Source: JAITWN01 sp034002745 (GTDB lineage: Bacteria; Pseudomonadota; Gammaproteobacteria; SZUA-140). Taken from it: 64,000 nucleotides of DNA. Below, in pieces: positions 42,582-51,916 of this stretch; the stretch's first letter is position 1, and every line of letters starts with the position of its first letter. Made by a program: the position numbers and the translations under genes. The stretch lies in assembly GCA_034002745.1 (NCBI GenBank), contig JAVEZY010000006.1, forward strand, positions 54,546 to 118,545, in the 5' to 3' direction. Under the pieces are notes generated by a model. It ran no database searches, was not told where the DNA came from, and was given only the letters and a program-made list of their open reading frames with translations.

Positions 42582-43568
42582 CTACGCCCGCTCCACCGTG
42601 AACGCCATCACCCCGGCAATGTCGTCCACGCCGGCCGCCAGCATCAGCAAGCGGTCCAGGCCCAGCGCGACGCCAGCGCAGGGTGGCAGGCCGTGCTCCA
42701 GTGCCGCGAGCAGGCGTTCGTCGGGCGCCACTTCAGACAGCCCGGCGGCGCGGCGCTGCGCGTTGTCCTGCTCGAAGCGACGGCGCTGTTCGCTCGCATC
42801 GCCGAGTTCATGGTAGCCGTTGGCCAGCTCGATCCCCTGAACGTAGAGCTCGAAGCGCTCGGCCACCGGCGGGTTGCCATACAGGCGGGCGAGCGCCGCC
42901 TGGCTGGCGGGATAGTCATGCAGGAATAGTGGGCGCTCCTTGCCGAGCGCCGGCTGCAGCAGATGGGTGAGCAGGAGATCCAGCCACTCGTCCCGGCTCA
43001 GGGAATCCGCGCCGGCAACGTCCACGCCATGCGCCGCCGCGCAGGCGGCGAGTTCGGCGGGCGTCGCGGCATGGCAGTCGATGCCGAGCCGTGCGCGAAA
43101 CAGTTCACCGTAAGAGATCCGCTCCCAACGCGCCGGCACACCGAGCACGTCGCACACCAGTTCCCCGACTTCGTCCATCAGTCGGTGATGGTCGAAACCC
43201 GGGCGATACCATTCCAGCAGCGTGAATTCGATGTTGTGCAGACGGCCGCGCTCATCATCGCGAAACACGCGAGCGATCTGGTAGATCGGGCCGCTGCCCG
43301 CGCACAGCAGGCGCTTCATGGCGAATTCCGGAGATGTCTGCAGGTAGAGCGGCAGCCCTTCGGCTGGAGCGCCGGGGCCGGAGTAAAGACTGCGCAGACT
43401 GTGCAGGTGCGGATCGGTGACCGCGTGCTGCGACAGCACGGGCGTTTCCACCTCGAGCACGTCACGCGCAGCAAAGAAGGCGCGGATGCGGGCGAGAACT
43501 TCCGCCCGCATCCGCAGCGCCCGCATGTCCGCCTGCGGGCGCCAGTCCTGTCCGGGCGCCGCAGGCAT
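42582..43568 (-). CDS. epmA: EF-P--(R)-beta-lysine ligase EpmA (PoxA/GenX)
   Basis: Truncated class II lysyl-tRNA-synthetase paralogue that attaches (R)-beta-lysine to EF-P, 328 aa. Contains only the catalytic core: RIRAFFAARDVLEVETPVLS, HLHSLRSLYSG, QTSPEFAMKRLLCAGSGPIY, RVFRDDERGRLHNIEFTLLE and GVALGLDRLLMLAAG; the anticodon-binding domain is missing, as in EpmA. Lies 17 bp downstream of efp in the same direction. Epm genes and target are thus encoded together. Confidence 0.97.
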   Translation of the reverse strand: MPAAPGQDWRPQADMRALRMRAEVLARIRAFFAARDVLEVETPVLSQHAVTDPHLHSLRSLYSGPGAPAEGLPLYLQTSPEFAMKRLLCAGSGPIYQIARVFRDDERGRLHNIEFTLLEWYRPGFDHHRLMDEVGELVCDVLGVPARWERISYGELFRARLGIDCHAATPAELAACAAAHGVDVAGADSLSRDEWLDLLLTHLLQPALGKERPLFLHDYPASQAALARLYGNPPVAERFELYVQGIELANGYHELGDASEQRRRFEQDNAQRRAAGLSEVAPDERLLAALEHGLPPCAGVALGLDRLLMLAAGVDDIAGVMAFTVERA

Positions 43569-43585
43569 CGGGCGTTTTCCGATCC

Positions 43586-44155
43586 TCAGCCCTTCACCCG
43601 CGACACATAGGCGCCGGTGCGGGTATCGACCTTGATACGCTCTCCGGTCTCGAGGAACAGTGGGACACGAACCACCGCGCCGGTCTCGAGCTTCGCCGGC
43701 TTGTTGCCGCCGCCCGAGGTATCGCCGCGCAGGCCGGGGTCGGTCTCCACGATCTCGAGCTCGACGAAATTGGGCGGCGTCACCGCCAGCGGCGAATCGT
43801 TCCACAGCGTGACGATGCACATCTCCTGACCCTTCAGCCACTCGGTCGCCTCGCCTATGGTATCGGCGCCGACCTGATACTGTTCGAAGGAATCGGGCTT
43901 CATGAAGTGCCAGAACTCACCGTCGCTGTACAGGTACTGCATGTCGAGATCGACGACATCGGCACCTTCCAGCGTCTCGCCGGACTTGTAGGTACGCTCG
44001 TTGACGCGGCCGGTCTTCAGGTTGCGGTACTTGACGCGAGTGAAGGCCTGCCCCTTGCCCGGCTTCACGAAGTCGAGATCGACGATGGCGCAGGGATCGC
44101 CGTCGATCATCAGCTTGAGGCCGTTCTTGAATTCGTTGGTGCTGTATATCGCCAT
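43586..44155 (-). CDS. efp: translation elongation factor P
   Basis: Relieves ribosome stalling at polyproline. 189 aa with three OB-type domains. Lys34 in VKPGKGQAF is the residue modified by EpmA/EpmB. The ATG at 44155 begins MAIYSTNEFKNGLKLMIDGD as in E. coli. Operon with epmA; epmB diverges 118 bp upstream. The acidic PDSFEQYQV and C-terminal GAYVSRVKG are standard. Confidence 0.98.
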   Translation of the reverse strand: MAIYSTNEFKNGLKLMIDGDPCAIVDLDFVKPGKGQAFTRVKYRNLKTGRVNERTYKSGETLEGADVVDLDMQYLYSDGEFWHFMKPDSFEQYQVGADTIGEATEWLKGQEMCIVTLWNDSPLAVTPPNFVELEIVETDPGLRGDTSGGGNKPAKLETGAVVRVPLFLETGERIKVDTRTGAYVSRVKG

Positions 44156-44273
44156 GGACCTTTTCCGGTTTGTACGTAGGTGTACGGTGAGGCGGCGCAG
44201 CGATTGGGAGCCGCGGCCGAATCCCATACAATGTCGAAGCCGCCGGGAAACGGCCGGAATTCGACGAGGGCCT

Positions 44274-45284
44274 ATGATAGCGCGAACTCTATCCCGCTTG
44301 CAGCCGGAAGGCTGGCAGCGGGAACTGGCGGAAGGATACCGCCTCCCGTCCGAACTGCTTGCCGCGCTCGGCCTCGATCCCGACCTGCCGGGCGTGGACC
44401 TCAACCCCGGCAACCCATTTCCCCAGCGCGTGCCGCTCAGCTATGTGCGCCGCATGCGCCATGGGGATCCCGGCGATCCGCTGCTGCGTCAGGTGCTTCC
44501 CCTGCTGGCCGAGCGCGAGTCCCCGCCCGCCGGTTATGTGCGCGATCCGGTCGGTGATCTGGCCTCCGAACGCGCGCCCGGCGTGCTGCACAAATACCAC
44601 GGCCGCGCCCTGCTGATCACCACGGGGGCCTGTGCGGTGCATTGCCGATACTGCTTCCGCCGTCACTATCCCTATGGCGATGCGATGCACGCGGAAGACG
44701 AGTGGCAGGAAGCGCTGGAAGCGATCGCCGGTGCCGAGGACCTCACCGAAGTCATCCTGAGCGGCGGCGACCCGCTCTCACTCGCCAACCATCGCCTGGC
44801 CGCATTGATCGACCGCCTCGAAATGCTGCCGCGGTTGCGGCGGCTGCGCCTGCACACCCGCCTGCCGGTAGTGCTGCCCTCCCGCGTCGATGAGGCGCTG
44901 ACCGGCCTGCTGGCGAATACCCGCCTGAAGCCGGTGGTGGTCATTCATGCCAACCATCCCGCCGAGATCGACGACGAAGTGCGCCGCGCCCTCGCGCGAC
45001 TGGCGGCGGCGGGGGCGACCCTGCTGAACCAGAGTGTGCTGCTGCGCGGCGTGAACGACGATGCGGGAGTCCTGGCGGAACTGAGCGAAGCGCTGTTCGA
45101 TGCCGGCGTCACACCGTACTACCTGCACCTGCTCGACCGCGTTGCCGGCGCCGCGCACTTCGAAGTCGAGCCGGAAAAAGCGAAGGAAATCCACCGCAGC
45201 CTGCGGGGAGTGCTCCCCGGCTATCTGGTGCCCCGGCTGGTACGGGAAGAGCCGGGAGCGGACGCGAAGACGCCGGTACTGTGA
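44274..45284 (+). CDS. epmB: EF-P beta-lysylation radical SAM aminomutase EpmB
   Basis: Converts (S)-alpha-lysine to (R)-beta-lysine for EF-P modification, 336 aa. The [4Fe-4S]/SAM motif CAVHCRYCFRRHYPYGD fits CxxxCxxC. LTEVILSGGDPLSLANHRLA, LRLHTRLPVVLPSRVDEAL and HANHPAEIDDEVRRALARL match lysine 2,3-aminomutase; the PLP lysine lies in the C-terminal part. Divergent from efp. The long in-frame upstream extension overlaps efp and is ignored; ATG 44274 has GAGGG nearby. Confidence 0.97.
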   Translation: MIARTLSRLQPEGWQRELAEGYRLPSELLAALGLDPDLPGVDLNPGNPFPQRVPLSYVRRMRHGDPGDPLLRQVLPLLAERESPPAGYVRDPVGDLASERAPGVLHKYHGRALLITTGACAVHCRYCFRRHYPYGDAMHAEDEWQEALEAIAGAEDLTEVILSGGDPLSLANHRLAALIDRLEMLPRLRRLRLHTRLPVVLPSRVDEALTGLLANTRLKPVVVIHANHPAEIDDEVRRALARLAAAGATLLNQSVLLRGVNDDAGVLAELSEALFDAGVTPYYLHLLDRVAGAAHFEVEPEKAKEIHRSLRGVLPGYLVPRLVREEPGADAKTPVL

Positions 45285-45393
45285 GGACGGTGGAAAGTGA
45301 GAAGCGGAAGGTGAACGAGCGCCTGCGGCGCGTGGATTGAATCAAGCAGAGGGCGGTGAGTTCGACTTTTCACTTTCCTCCGACCTCTGCACC

Positions 45394-45429
45394 AAAAAAA
45401 AGGCCGGACCCACCCCGGGTCCGGCCTTT
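45394..45429 (-). terminator. rho-independent terminator of htpX
   Basis: On the minus strand: 13-bp perfect stem (AAAGGCCGGACCC / GGGTCCGGCCTTT) with 5-base loop, followed by a run of eight T (plus-strand A 45394-45401). Also usable on the plus strand for epmB because AAA/TTT pairs end the stem. Confidence 0.9.
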
Positions 45430-45442
45430 CCGTCTATTTCAC

Positions 45443-46327
45443 CTACTTCCCCGCCCGCAGCGCCGCGATACGCTCCTCAAGGGGCGGATGGCTCATGAAC
45501 AGGCGCTTCAGGCCGCTGCGGGTCATGACACCGGAGATGCCGAAGGCGGCAAGCTGGTCCGGGAGCGGGTGCGGCGTCTGCTGCTGCAGGCGCTGCAGCG
45601 CGGCGACCATCTTCTCGCGGCTGGCCAGGTTCGCGCCACCCTCGTCGGCACGGAACTCGCGGTAGCGGCTGAACCACATCACGATGATCGAGGCCAGTAT
45701 GCCGAGGACGAGCTGGGCCACGATGGCGGTGATCCAGAACGCCGGGCCATGCCCGCGCTCGGTCTTGAACACCACGCGATCGACCACATGCCCGATCACG
45801 CGCGACAGGAAGATGACGAAGGTATTCACCACGCCCTGGATGAGCGCCAGCGTCACCATATCGCCGTTGGCCACGTGGGAAACCTCGTGGCCGAGCACGG
45901 CCTCGGCTTCATCGCGGGTCATGCTGCGCAGCAGCCCCGTGCTGACCGCGACCAGCGCCGCGTTGCGCCTGGCGCCGGTGGCGAAGGCGTTCACATCGGC
46001 AGCCTCGTAGATCGCCACTTCCGGCATTGCGATGCCGGCGGCCTGGGCTTGACGGCGCACTGTCTCCACCAGCCAGACCTCGGATTCGTTCTGCGGGCGC
46101 TCGATGACGCGCGCGCCGGTGAAGCGCTTGGCGGTCCACTTCGACATCGCCAGCGACATGAACGAACCGCCCATGCCGATGATCAGGGAGAACGCCAGCA
46201 GATTGCCGGTGTCGAGGCCCGTGCCCTGCTCGTCGAGGATGCGGTCGACGCCAAACAGGTGCAGGACGACGGAAAGCACCAGAAGGATGGCGATATTGGT
46301 CGCGATGAACAGCAGGACACGCTTCAT
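45443..46327 (-). CDS. htpX: membrane protease HtpX
   Basis: Zinc metalloprotease for membrane-protein quality control, 294 aa. Two N-terminal helices (RVLLFIATNIAILLVLSVVL; LLAFSLIIGMGGSFMSLAMS), catalytic HEVSH from residue 147 (EAEAVLGHEVSHVANGDM), two further helices and the third zinc ligand region EFRADEGGANLASREKMVAA. C-terminal FMSHPPLEERIAALRAG is diagnostic. Often Cpx/heat-shock controlled; no operator seen. Downstream of parC on the same strand, 70 bp apart. Confidence 0.98.
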   Translation of the reverse strand: MKRVLLFIATNIAILLVLSVVLHLFGVDRILDEQGTGLDTGNLLAFSLIIGMGGSFMSLAMSKWTAKRFTGARVIERPQNESEVWLVETVRRQAQAAGIAMPEVAIYEAADVNAFATGARRNAALVAVSTGLLRSMTRDEAEAVLGHEVSHVANGDMVTLALIQGVVNTFVIFLSRVIGHVVDRVVFKTERGHGPAFWITAIVAQLVLGILASIIVMWFSRYREFRADEGGANLASREKMVAALQRLQQQTPHPLPDQLAAFGISGVMTRSGLKRLFMSHPPLEERIAALRAGK

Positions 46328-46397
46328 TTCAGGCCTCGAGTCGAATATCCAAACATCATCAAGATAAGGTTCAATTCCATTTTTTCAAGGCTGGGGG

Positions 46398-48641
46398 TCA
46401 AACCAGCTCCAGACGGTCGACGCGGCGAAATCCCTGCGGCAGCTTCAGTCCACGCCGCCCCCGTTCGCCGGCGTAACGCGCGAGATCAGCGGGCTTGATC
46501 ACGGTGTGACGCTGCCCGGCGACGATCTTCAGGCCTCGGCCCTGCGGCACCGCCACCGCGGCGATCATCCGCTCCTCGCCGGCCTTGGCGCCGGGAATGC
46601 CGATCATCTTCACCCCCTTGCCACGCGCCAGCAGCGGCAGTTCGCGCGCCGGAAAGACGAGCATGTGGCCCTCGCCCGTCACGGCGGCGATCATGGCCTC
46701 CTCCAGTCCCTCGACCGGCGCCGGCGGCAGCACTTCGGCGCCGGCCGGGACGTTGAGGACCGCCTTGCCGGCGCGGTTGCGCGTGTGCAGTTCTCCGAGA
46801 CGGGCGATGAAGCCGTAACCGGCATCGCTCGCGAGCAGGTACATCGCCTCATCGGGACCCGCCATCAGGCCGGTGAAACGCGCCCCGTCCGAAGGATTGA
46901 GACGACCGGTCAGCGGCTCGCCCTGCCCTCTCGCGCTCGGCAGCGTGTGCGCCGGCAGCGAATAGACACGGCCATGACTGTCGATGAAATAGGCCGGCAG
47001 ATTGCTGCGTGACGCCACCGCGCACAGGTATTCGTCGCCTGCCTTGTACGACAGCGCCGCGGCATCGACTTCGTGCCCCTTGGCCGCGCGCACCCAGCCC
47101 TTCTGCGACAGCACGATGGTGACCGGTTCGGCGGTGAGCAGCGCGTTCTCGTCGAGCGCCTGCGCCGACTCGCGTTCAACCAGCGGGGAACGGCGCTCAT
47201 CGCCGTACTTCTCGGCATCGGCTTCCAGTTCGCTGCGGATCAGCTTCTTCAATCGCGCCGGCGATCCCAGCGTCCTTTCCAGATCGATGCGCTCTGCATC
47301 GAGCTTCTTCTGCTCGTCGCGGATGCGCACCTCCTCCAGCCTCGCCAGATGGCGCAGGCGCAGATCGAGCACCGCGTCGGCCTGGATATCGCTGAGGCCG
47401 AAACGCGCCATCAGCTCCACCTTCGGATCGTCCTCCTCGCGGATGATGCGGATCACCTCGTCGATGTTGAGGTAGCAGATCAGCAGGGCGTCGAGGATAT
47501 GCAGGCGACGCTGCACGGCGTCCAGTCGATGACGAAGCCGCCGGGTCACCACTTCGGTGCGAAACCCCAGCCATTCGTCCAGCAGCATCTTCAGGTTCTT
47601 GACCTGCGGCCGGCCGTTGACGCCGATCACGTTCAGGTTGATGCGATAGCTGCGCTCGAGGTCGGTGGTGGCGAACAGGTGCGACATCAGCGCGTCGAAG
47701 TCGATGCGCGAGGAACGCGGCACGATCACCAGGCGGGTCGGATTCTCGTGATCCGACTCGTCGCGCAGATCCTCTATCATCGGCAGCTTCTTCGCCATCA
47801 TCTGCTGGGCGATCTGCTCCAGCACCCGCGCGCCGGAAACGTTGAACGGCAGCGCGGTGATCACGATGCCGTCGCGGTCACGCTCGTAGCGGGCGCGCAT
47901 GCGCACCGCTCCGGTTCCGCTCGCATACATGCGCAGCAGCTCGGCGCGCGGTGTGATGATCTCCGCCTCAGTCGGGAAATCCGGACCGAGGATGTCCTCG
48001 CACAGCGCTGCCACGGTCGCCGCCGGATCGTCGAGCAGACGCAGGCAGGCCCGCACCACTTCGCGCAGATTGTGCGGCGGGATATCGGTGGCCATGCCGA
48101 CCGCGATGCCGGTGGCGCCGTTCAGCAGCACATGCGGCACCCGCGCCGGCATCACCGACGGCTCTTCCAGCGTGCCGTCGAAGTTCGGCACCCAGTCGAC
48201 CGTCCCCTGCTCCAGCTCGGCCAGCAGCAGCTCGGCGTAGCGCGACAGCCTGGCCTCGGTATAGCGCATGGCGGCGAAGGACTTCGGATCGTCCGGCGCG
48301 CCCCAGTTGCCCTGGCCGTCCACCAGCGGATAGCGGTAGCTGAACGGCTGCGCCATGTGCACCATCGCCTCGTAGCAGGCGGAGTCGCCATGGGGATGGA
48401 ACTTGCCGATCACGTCGCCGACGGTGCGCGCCGACTTCTTGAACTTGGCCGTCGCCGACAGGCTGAGCTCGGACATCGCATAGATGATGCGGCGCTGCAC
48501 CGGCTTGAGACCGTCACCGACGTGCGGCAGGGCGCGGTCGAGAATGACGTACATCGAATAATCGAGGTAGGCCTTCTCGGTGAAGGCCCGCAGCGGGCGC
48601 CGCTCCACGCCCTCGAAGCTCATTTCCATCGTCGTGCTCAT
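46398..48641 (-). CDS. parC: DNA topoisomerase IV subunit A
   Basis: Chromosome decatenation subunit, 747 aa. N-terminal breakage-reunion domain (EKAYLDYSMYVILDRALPHV; RTVGDVIGKFHPHGDSACYE), catalytic Tyr region RYTEARLSRYA, and the shorter C-terminal propeller typical of ParC rather than GyrA (no GyrA box). In the quinolone-resistance region Ser and Glu of HPHGDSACYEAMV are wild type. It follows parE by 22 bp, forming a parE-parC operon. Confidence 0.98.
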   Translation of the reverse strand: MSTTMEMSFEGVERRPLRAFTEKAYLDYSMYVILDRALPHVGDGLKPVQRRIIYAMSELSLSATAKFKKSARTVGDVIGKFHPHGDSACYEAMVHMAQPFSYRYPLVDGQGNWGAPDDPKSFAAMRYTEARLSRYAELLLAELEQGTVDWVPNFDGTLEEPSVMPARVPHVLLNGATGIAVGMATDIPPHNLREVVRACLRLLDDPAATVAALCEDILGPDFPTEAEIITPRAELLRMYASGTGAVRMRARYERDRDGIVITALPFNVSGARVLEQIAQQMMAKKLPMIEDLRDESDHENPTRLVIVPRSSRIDFDALMSHLFATTDLERSYRINLNVIGVNGRPQVKNLKMLLDEWLGFRTEVVTRRLRHRLDAVQRRLHILDALLICYLNIDEVIRIIREEDDPKVELMARFGLSDIQADAVLDLRLRHLARLEEVRIRDEQKKLDAERIDLERTLGSPARLKKLIRSELEADAEKYGDERRSPLVERESAQALDENALLTAEPVTIVLSQKGWVRAAKGHEVDAAALSYKAGDEYLCAVASRSNLPAYFIDSHGRVYSLPAHTLPSARGQGEPLTGRLNPSDGARFTGLMAGPDEAMYLLASDAGYGFIARLGELHTRNRAGKAVLNVPAGAEVLPPAPVEGLEEAMIAAVTGEGHMLVFPARELPLLARGKGVKMIGIPGAKAGEERMIAAVAVPQGRGLKIVAGQRHTVIKPADLARYAGERGRRGLKLPQGFRRVDRLELV

Positions 48642-48663
48642 GGGATTCGGTCCGTATCGTGGT

Positions 48664-50559
48664 TCAGATTACCGGCTCGGCGAGATCGCCCTTGGTTTCG
48701 AGCCAGGTGCGGCGGTCGCCCGCGCGCCGCTTCGCCAGCAGCATGTCCATGATGGCATCGGTCTCGTCGCCATCCTCCAGGGTGAGCTGGATCAGGCGCC
48801 GGGTGTCGGGAGCGATGGTGGTTTCGCGCAACTGCAGCGGATTCATCTCGCCCAGCCCCTTGAAACGCTGCACGTTGACCTTGCCCTTGCGATGCTCGGC
48901 CTCGATGCGCTCGAGCACACCGCGCTTCTCGTCCTCGTCGAGGGCGTAATAGACATCCTTGCCGATGTCGATGCGGTACAGCGGCGGCATGGCCACATAC
49001 ACATGGCCCGCCTCCACCAGCGGCCTGAAGTGGCGGATGAACAGCGCGCACAGCAACGTGGCGATGTGGGCGCCGTCGGAATCGGCATCGGCCAGGATGG
49101 CGACCTTGCCATAGCGCAAGGAGGAGAGGTCGTTCGAGCCGGGATCGACGCCGATCGCCACCGAGATGTCATGCACCTCCTGGGAGCCCAGCACCTCCGA
49201 GGGCGAGACTTCCCAGGTATTGAGGATCTTGCCGCGCAGCGGCATGACCGCCTGGAACTGGCGGTCGCGCGCCTGCTTGGCCGAACCACCGGCGGAGTCG
49301 CCTTCGACGAGGAACAGCTCGGTGAGGCGCATGTCCTGCAGCGTGCAGTCGGCGAGCTTGCCGGGCAGCGCCGGCCCGCGGGTCACCTGCTTGCGCACCA
49401 CCCGCCGCGCCGCGCGCAGGCGCTGCTCGGCGTTGGCGATCGCGAGCTGGGCGATCTTCTCGCCGGTCTCCACGTGCTGGTTGAGCCACAGCTCGAAGCT
49501 GTCCTTCACCACGCCGGACACGAACGCCGCGGTCTCGCGCGACGACAGGCGTTCCTTGGTCTGGCCGGCGAACTGCGGCTCCTGGAGCTTCACCGACAGC
49601 ACGTAGCTGCAGCGATCCCACACATCCTCCGGCGCCAGCTTGATGCCGCGCGGCAGCAGATTGCGCAGTTCGCAGAAATCACGCACCGCCTCGGTGAGCC
49701 CGGTGCGCAGACCGTTGACATGGGTGCCACCCTGCACGGTCGGCACCAGGTTGACGTAGCTCTCGGCCACCGGCTCACCACCGTCCTGCAGCCAGACCAC
49801 GGCCCAGTCGGCGGCTTCGGTCTGGGCTTCCATGGCGCCGGTGAACGGGCTCTCGGGCAGCGTCTCAGCGCCCGCCAGAGTGCCCTGCAGATAGTCGCCG
49901 AGCCCGCCCTCGTAATGCCACTCCTCGGTTTCGCCGCTGTGCTCGTCGTGGAAACGGACGCGCAGCCCCGGCGCCAGCACCGCCTTGGCGCGAAGCAGAT
50001 GCTTGAGCCGCGTCACGGAGAAACGATCGGAATCGAAGAACTTCGGATCGGGCCAGAAGCGCAGCCGCGTGCCGGTGTTGCGGACCCCCACCTTTCCGAC
50101 CACCTCCAGCGGCGAAGCCGGAGCGCCATCGGCGAAGGCCATCAGGTATTCGTTGCCATCGCGGCGGATGCGGACCTCGAGGCGGCGGGAAAGCGCATTC
50201 ACCACCGATACGCCGACGCCATGCAGACCGCCGGAATAGCGGTAGTTCTTGTGCGAGAACTTGCCGCCCGCGTGCAGGCGGGTGAGGATCACTTCGACCC
50301 CGGGCACCTTCTCCTCGGGATGCAGGTCGACCGGCATGCCGCGCCCGTCGTCCTCGACCTCCAGGGAGCCGTCGGTATAGAGCGTGACATTGATGGCGCC
50401 CGCATGGCCCGCCAGCACCTCGTCGACGCTGTTGTCGATGACTTCCTGGGCCAGATGGTTGGGGCGGGTGGTGTCGGTGTACATGCCGGGACGCTTGCGC
50501 ACCGGCTCGAGCCCGGTCAGGATTTCAATCGCCGCGGCGTTGTACTCTTTACTGCTCAT
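48664..50559 (-). CDS. parE: DNA topoisomerase IV subunit B
   Basis: ATPase subunit of topoisomerase IV, 631 aa. GHKL ATP site: VIDNSVDEVLAGHAG, VEDDGRGMPV, YSGGLHGVGVSVVNALS; QTKERLSS in the transducer; Toprim ELFLVEGDSAGGSAKQARDR and DADSDGAHIATLL with metal aspartates. The ATG at 50559 is preferred to an in-frame TTG eight codons upstream. Lacks the large GyrB insertion, which supports ParE. Divergent from xseB. Confidence 0.98.
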   Translation of the reverse strand: MSSKEYNAAAIEILTGLEPVRKRPGMYTDTTRPNHLAQEVIDNSVDEVLAGHAGAINVTLYTDGSLEVEDDGRGMPVDLHPEEKVPGVEVILTRLHAGGKFSHKNYRYSGGLHGVGVSVVNALSRRLEVRIRRDGNEYLMAFADGAPASPLEVVGKVGVRNTGTRLRFWPDPKFFDSDRFSVTRLKHLLRAKAVLAPGLRVRFHDEHSGETEEWHYEGGLGDYLQGTLAGAETLPESPFTGAMEAQTEAADWAVVWLQDGGEPVAESYVNLVPTVQGGTHVNGLRTGLTEAVRDFCELRNLLPRGIKLAPEDVWDRCSYVLSVKLQEPQFAGQTKERLSSRETAAFVSGVVKDSFELWLNQHVETGEKIAQLAIANAEQRLRAARRVVRKQVTRGPALPGKLADCTLQDMRLTELFLVEGDSAGGSAKQARDRQFQAVMPLRGKILNTWEVSPSEVLGSQEVHDISVAIGVDPGSNDLSSLRYGKVAILADADSDGAHIATLLCALFIRHFRPLVEAGHVYVAMPPLYRIDIGKDVYYALDEDEKRGVLERIEAEHRKGKVNVQRFKGLGEMNPLQLRETTIAPDTRRLIQLTLEDGDETDAIMDMLLAKRRAGDRRTWLETKGDLAEPVI

Positions 50560-50610
50560 CGATGCAGCTGCTCCTCGTTCCAAAGCCGACCGAGTCTAGC
50601 ACGATTGGTA

Positions 50611-50616
50611 TATAAT
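50611..50616 (+). promoter_or_regulatory. probable -10 element for xseB operon
   Basis: TATAAT preceded by ATTGGTA, 60 bases before the xseB ATG, in the 116-bp space between divergent parE and xseB. No convincing -35. Confidence 0.45.
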
Positions 50617-50675
50617 GAGCCTCCCGGAGCGCTCCCGCGCACCGTGGATTCTGTCCCGCACCAGGCATCAGCGAG

Positions 50676-50939
50676 ATGGCTAAAAGCCCCGAACCGAAAA
50701 CAGACGACACCCCTCCGGACTTCGAGCGTTCCCTGAAGGATCTGGAAGACATCGTGACACGCATGGAGAAGGGCGACCTGTCCCTGGAGGACTCGCTGCG
50801 CGAATTCGAGCGCGGCATCGCCCTCACCCGCGCCTGCCAGGAAGCACTGCAGGCCGCCGAGCAACGCGTGCAGATATTGACCGAAGAGAATGGCCGAACC
50901 GAGCCGCGCCCCTTCAGCGACGGCGGGTCCGAAGACTGA
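50676..50939 (+). CDS. xseB: exodeoxyribonuclease VII small subunit
   Basis: Small helical subunit binding XseA, 87 aa. PDFERSLKDLEDIVTRMEKG, DLSLEDSLREFERGIALTRA and CQEALQAAEQRVQILTEENG are family hallmarks. First gene of xseB-ispA-dxs, a classic gammaproteobacterial operon; ispA starts one base after its stop. Confidence 0.97.
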   Translation: MAKSPEPKTDDTPPDFERSLKDLEDIVTRMEKGDLSLEDSLREFERGIALTRACQEALQAAEQRVQILTEENGRTEPRPFSDGGSED

Positions 50940-50940
50940 C

Positions 50941-51837
50941 ATGTATCCCGTGCTCGCGGATTTCTCGGCGCGATCGAGCGCCCGGGTAGAGCATGCGCTC
51001 GACCGCTGGCTGCCGACCGAAGACATGCCTCCGGTCGAGCTGCACCGCGCCATGCGCTACGCCACCCTCGCCGGCGGCAAGTACGTGCGTCCGCTGCTGG
51101 TGTACGCCGCAGGCGAGATCTTCGGCGCAGATCCCGCGGCGCTCGACGGGCCGGCCTGCGCGGTGGAGATGATCCACGCCTATTCCCTGATCCACGATGA
51201 TCTGCCGGCGATGGACGACGACGCCCTGCGCCGCGGCAAGCCGAGCTGCCACATCGCCTTCGGCGAAGCGATGGCGATCCTCGCCGGCGATGCCCTGCAG
51301 GCGCTCGCCTTCCATCTGCTGGCGGCCGATCCGGCGATCACCGCCGATCCGGCGCTGCGCCTGCGCATGATCGACACCCTGGCGGTGGCTTCCAGTTCGC
51401 TGGGTATGGCCGGCGGGCAGGCGATCGACCTGGCGGCGGTGGGTCACCGTCTCGCCCTGGAGGATCTGGAAGACATGCATCTGCGCAAGACCGGCGCCCT
51501 GATCAGCGCCAGCGTCAGCCTGGGCGCCCTGGCCGCCGGCGCCGGAGACAACGATGCCCTGCGGCATCTGCATGCCTACGCCCGCTGCGTCGGCCTCGCC
51601 TTCCAGATCCGCGACGATATTCTCGACATCGAAGGCGAAACTGCGGTGATCGGCAAGACCTCCGGTTCGGACGTCCTCGCCTGCAAGCCCACCTACTGCA
51701 GCCTGCTCGGCGTCGACGGCGCCCGCGCCCGGGCGCGCAGCCTCCATGAGGAGGCGGTGGCCCACCTCGAGCCGTTCGGCGCCGATGCCCGCCTGCTGCG
51801 CGAAATCGCCGGCTATATCGTCACCCGCATCCGCTGA
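50941..51837 (+). CDS. ispA: farnesyl diphosphate synthase
   Basis: Condenses IPP with DMAPP/GPP to FPP. 298 aa. First Asp-rich motif LIHDDLPAMDDDALRRGKPS, second QIRDDILDIEGET; GGKYVRPLLVYAAGE and KTGALISASVSLGA present. ATG 50941 lies one base after the xseB stop. Supplies undecaprenyl and quinone side-chain synthesis; dxs 79 bp downstream provides the precursor. Confidence 0.97.
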   Translation: MYPVLADFSARSSARVEHALDRWLPTEDMPPVELHRAMRYATLAGGKYVRPLLVYAAGEIFGADPAALDGPACAVEMIHAYSLIHDDLPAMDDDALRRGKPSCHIAFGEAMAILAGDALQALAFHLLAADPAITADPALRLRMIDTLAVASSSLGMAGGQAIDLAAVGHRLALEDLEDMHLRKTGALISASVSLGALAAGAGDNDALRHLHAYARCVGLAFQIRDDILDIEGETAVIGKTSGSDVLACKPTYCSLLGVDGARARARSLHEEAVAHLEPFGADARLLREIAGYIVTRIR

Positions 51838-51916
51838 GCGGCGGACCAGAACTTGCATCGCCCGGCCAAACGCCGCATGATTTCCAGTTTCCGATAAGGT
51901 CCCCCGCCCCACCGCC

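Noticed and set aside
47073..50736. Long plus-strand frames opposite parC and parE (559 and 718 codons)
   Set aside because: Antisense shadows of conserved genes with no motifs and no ribosome sites.
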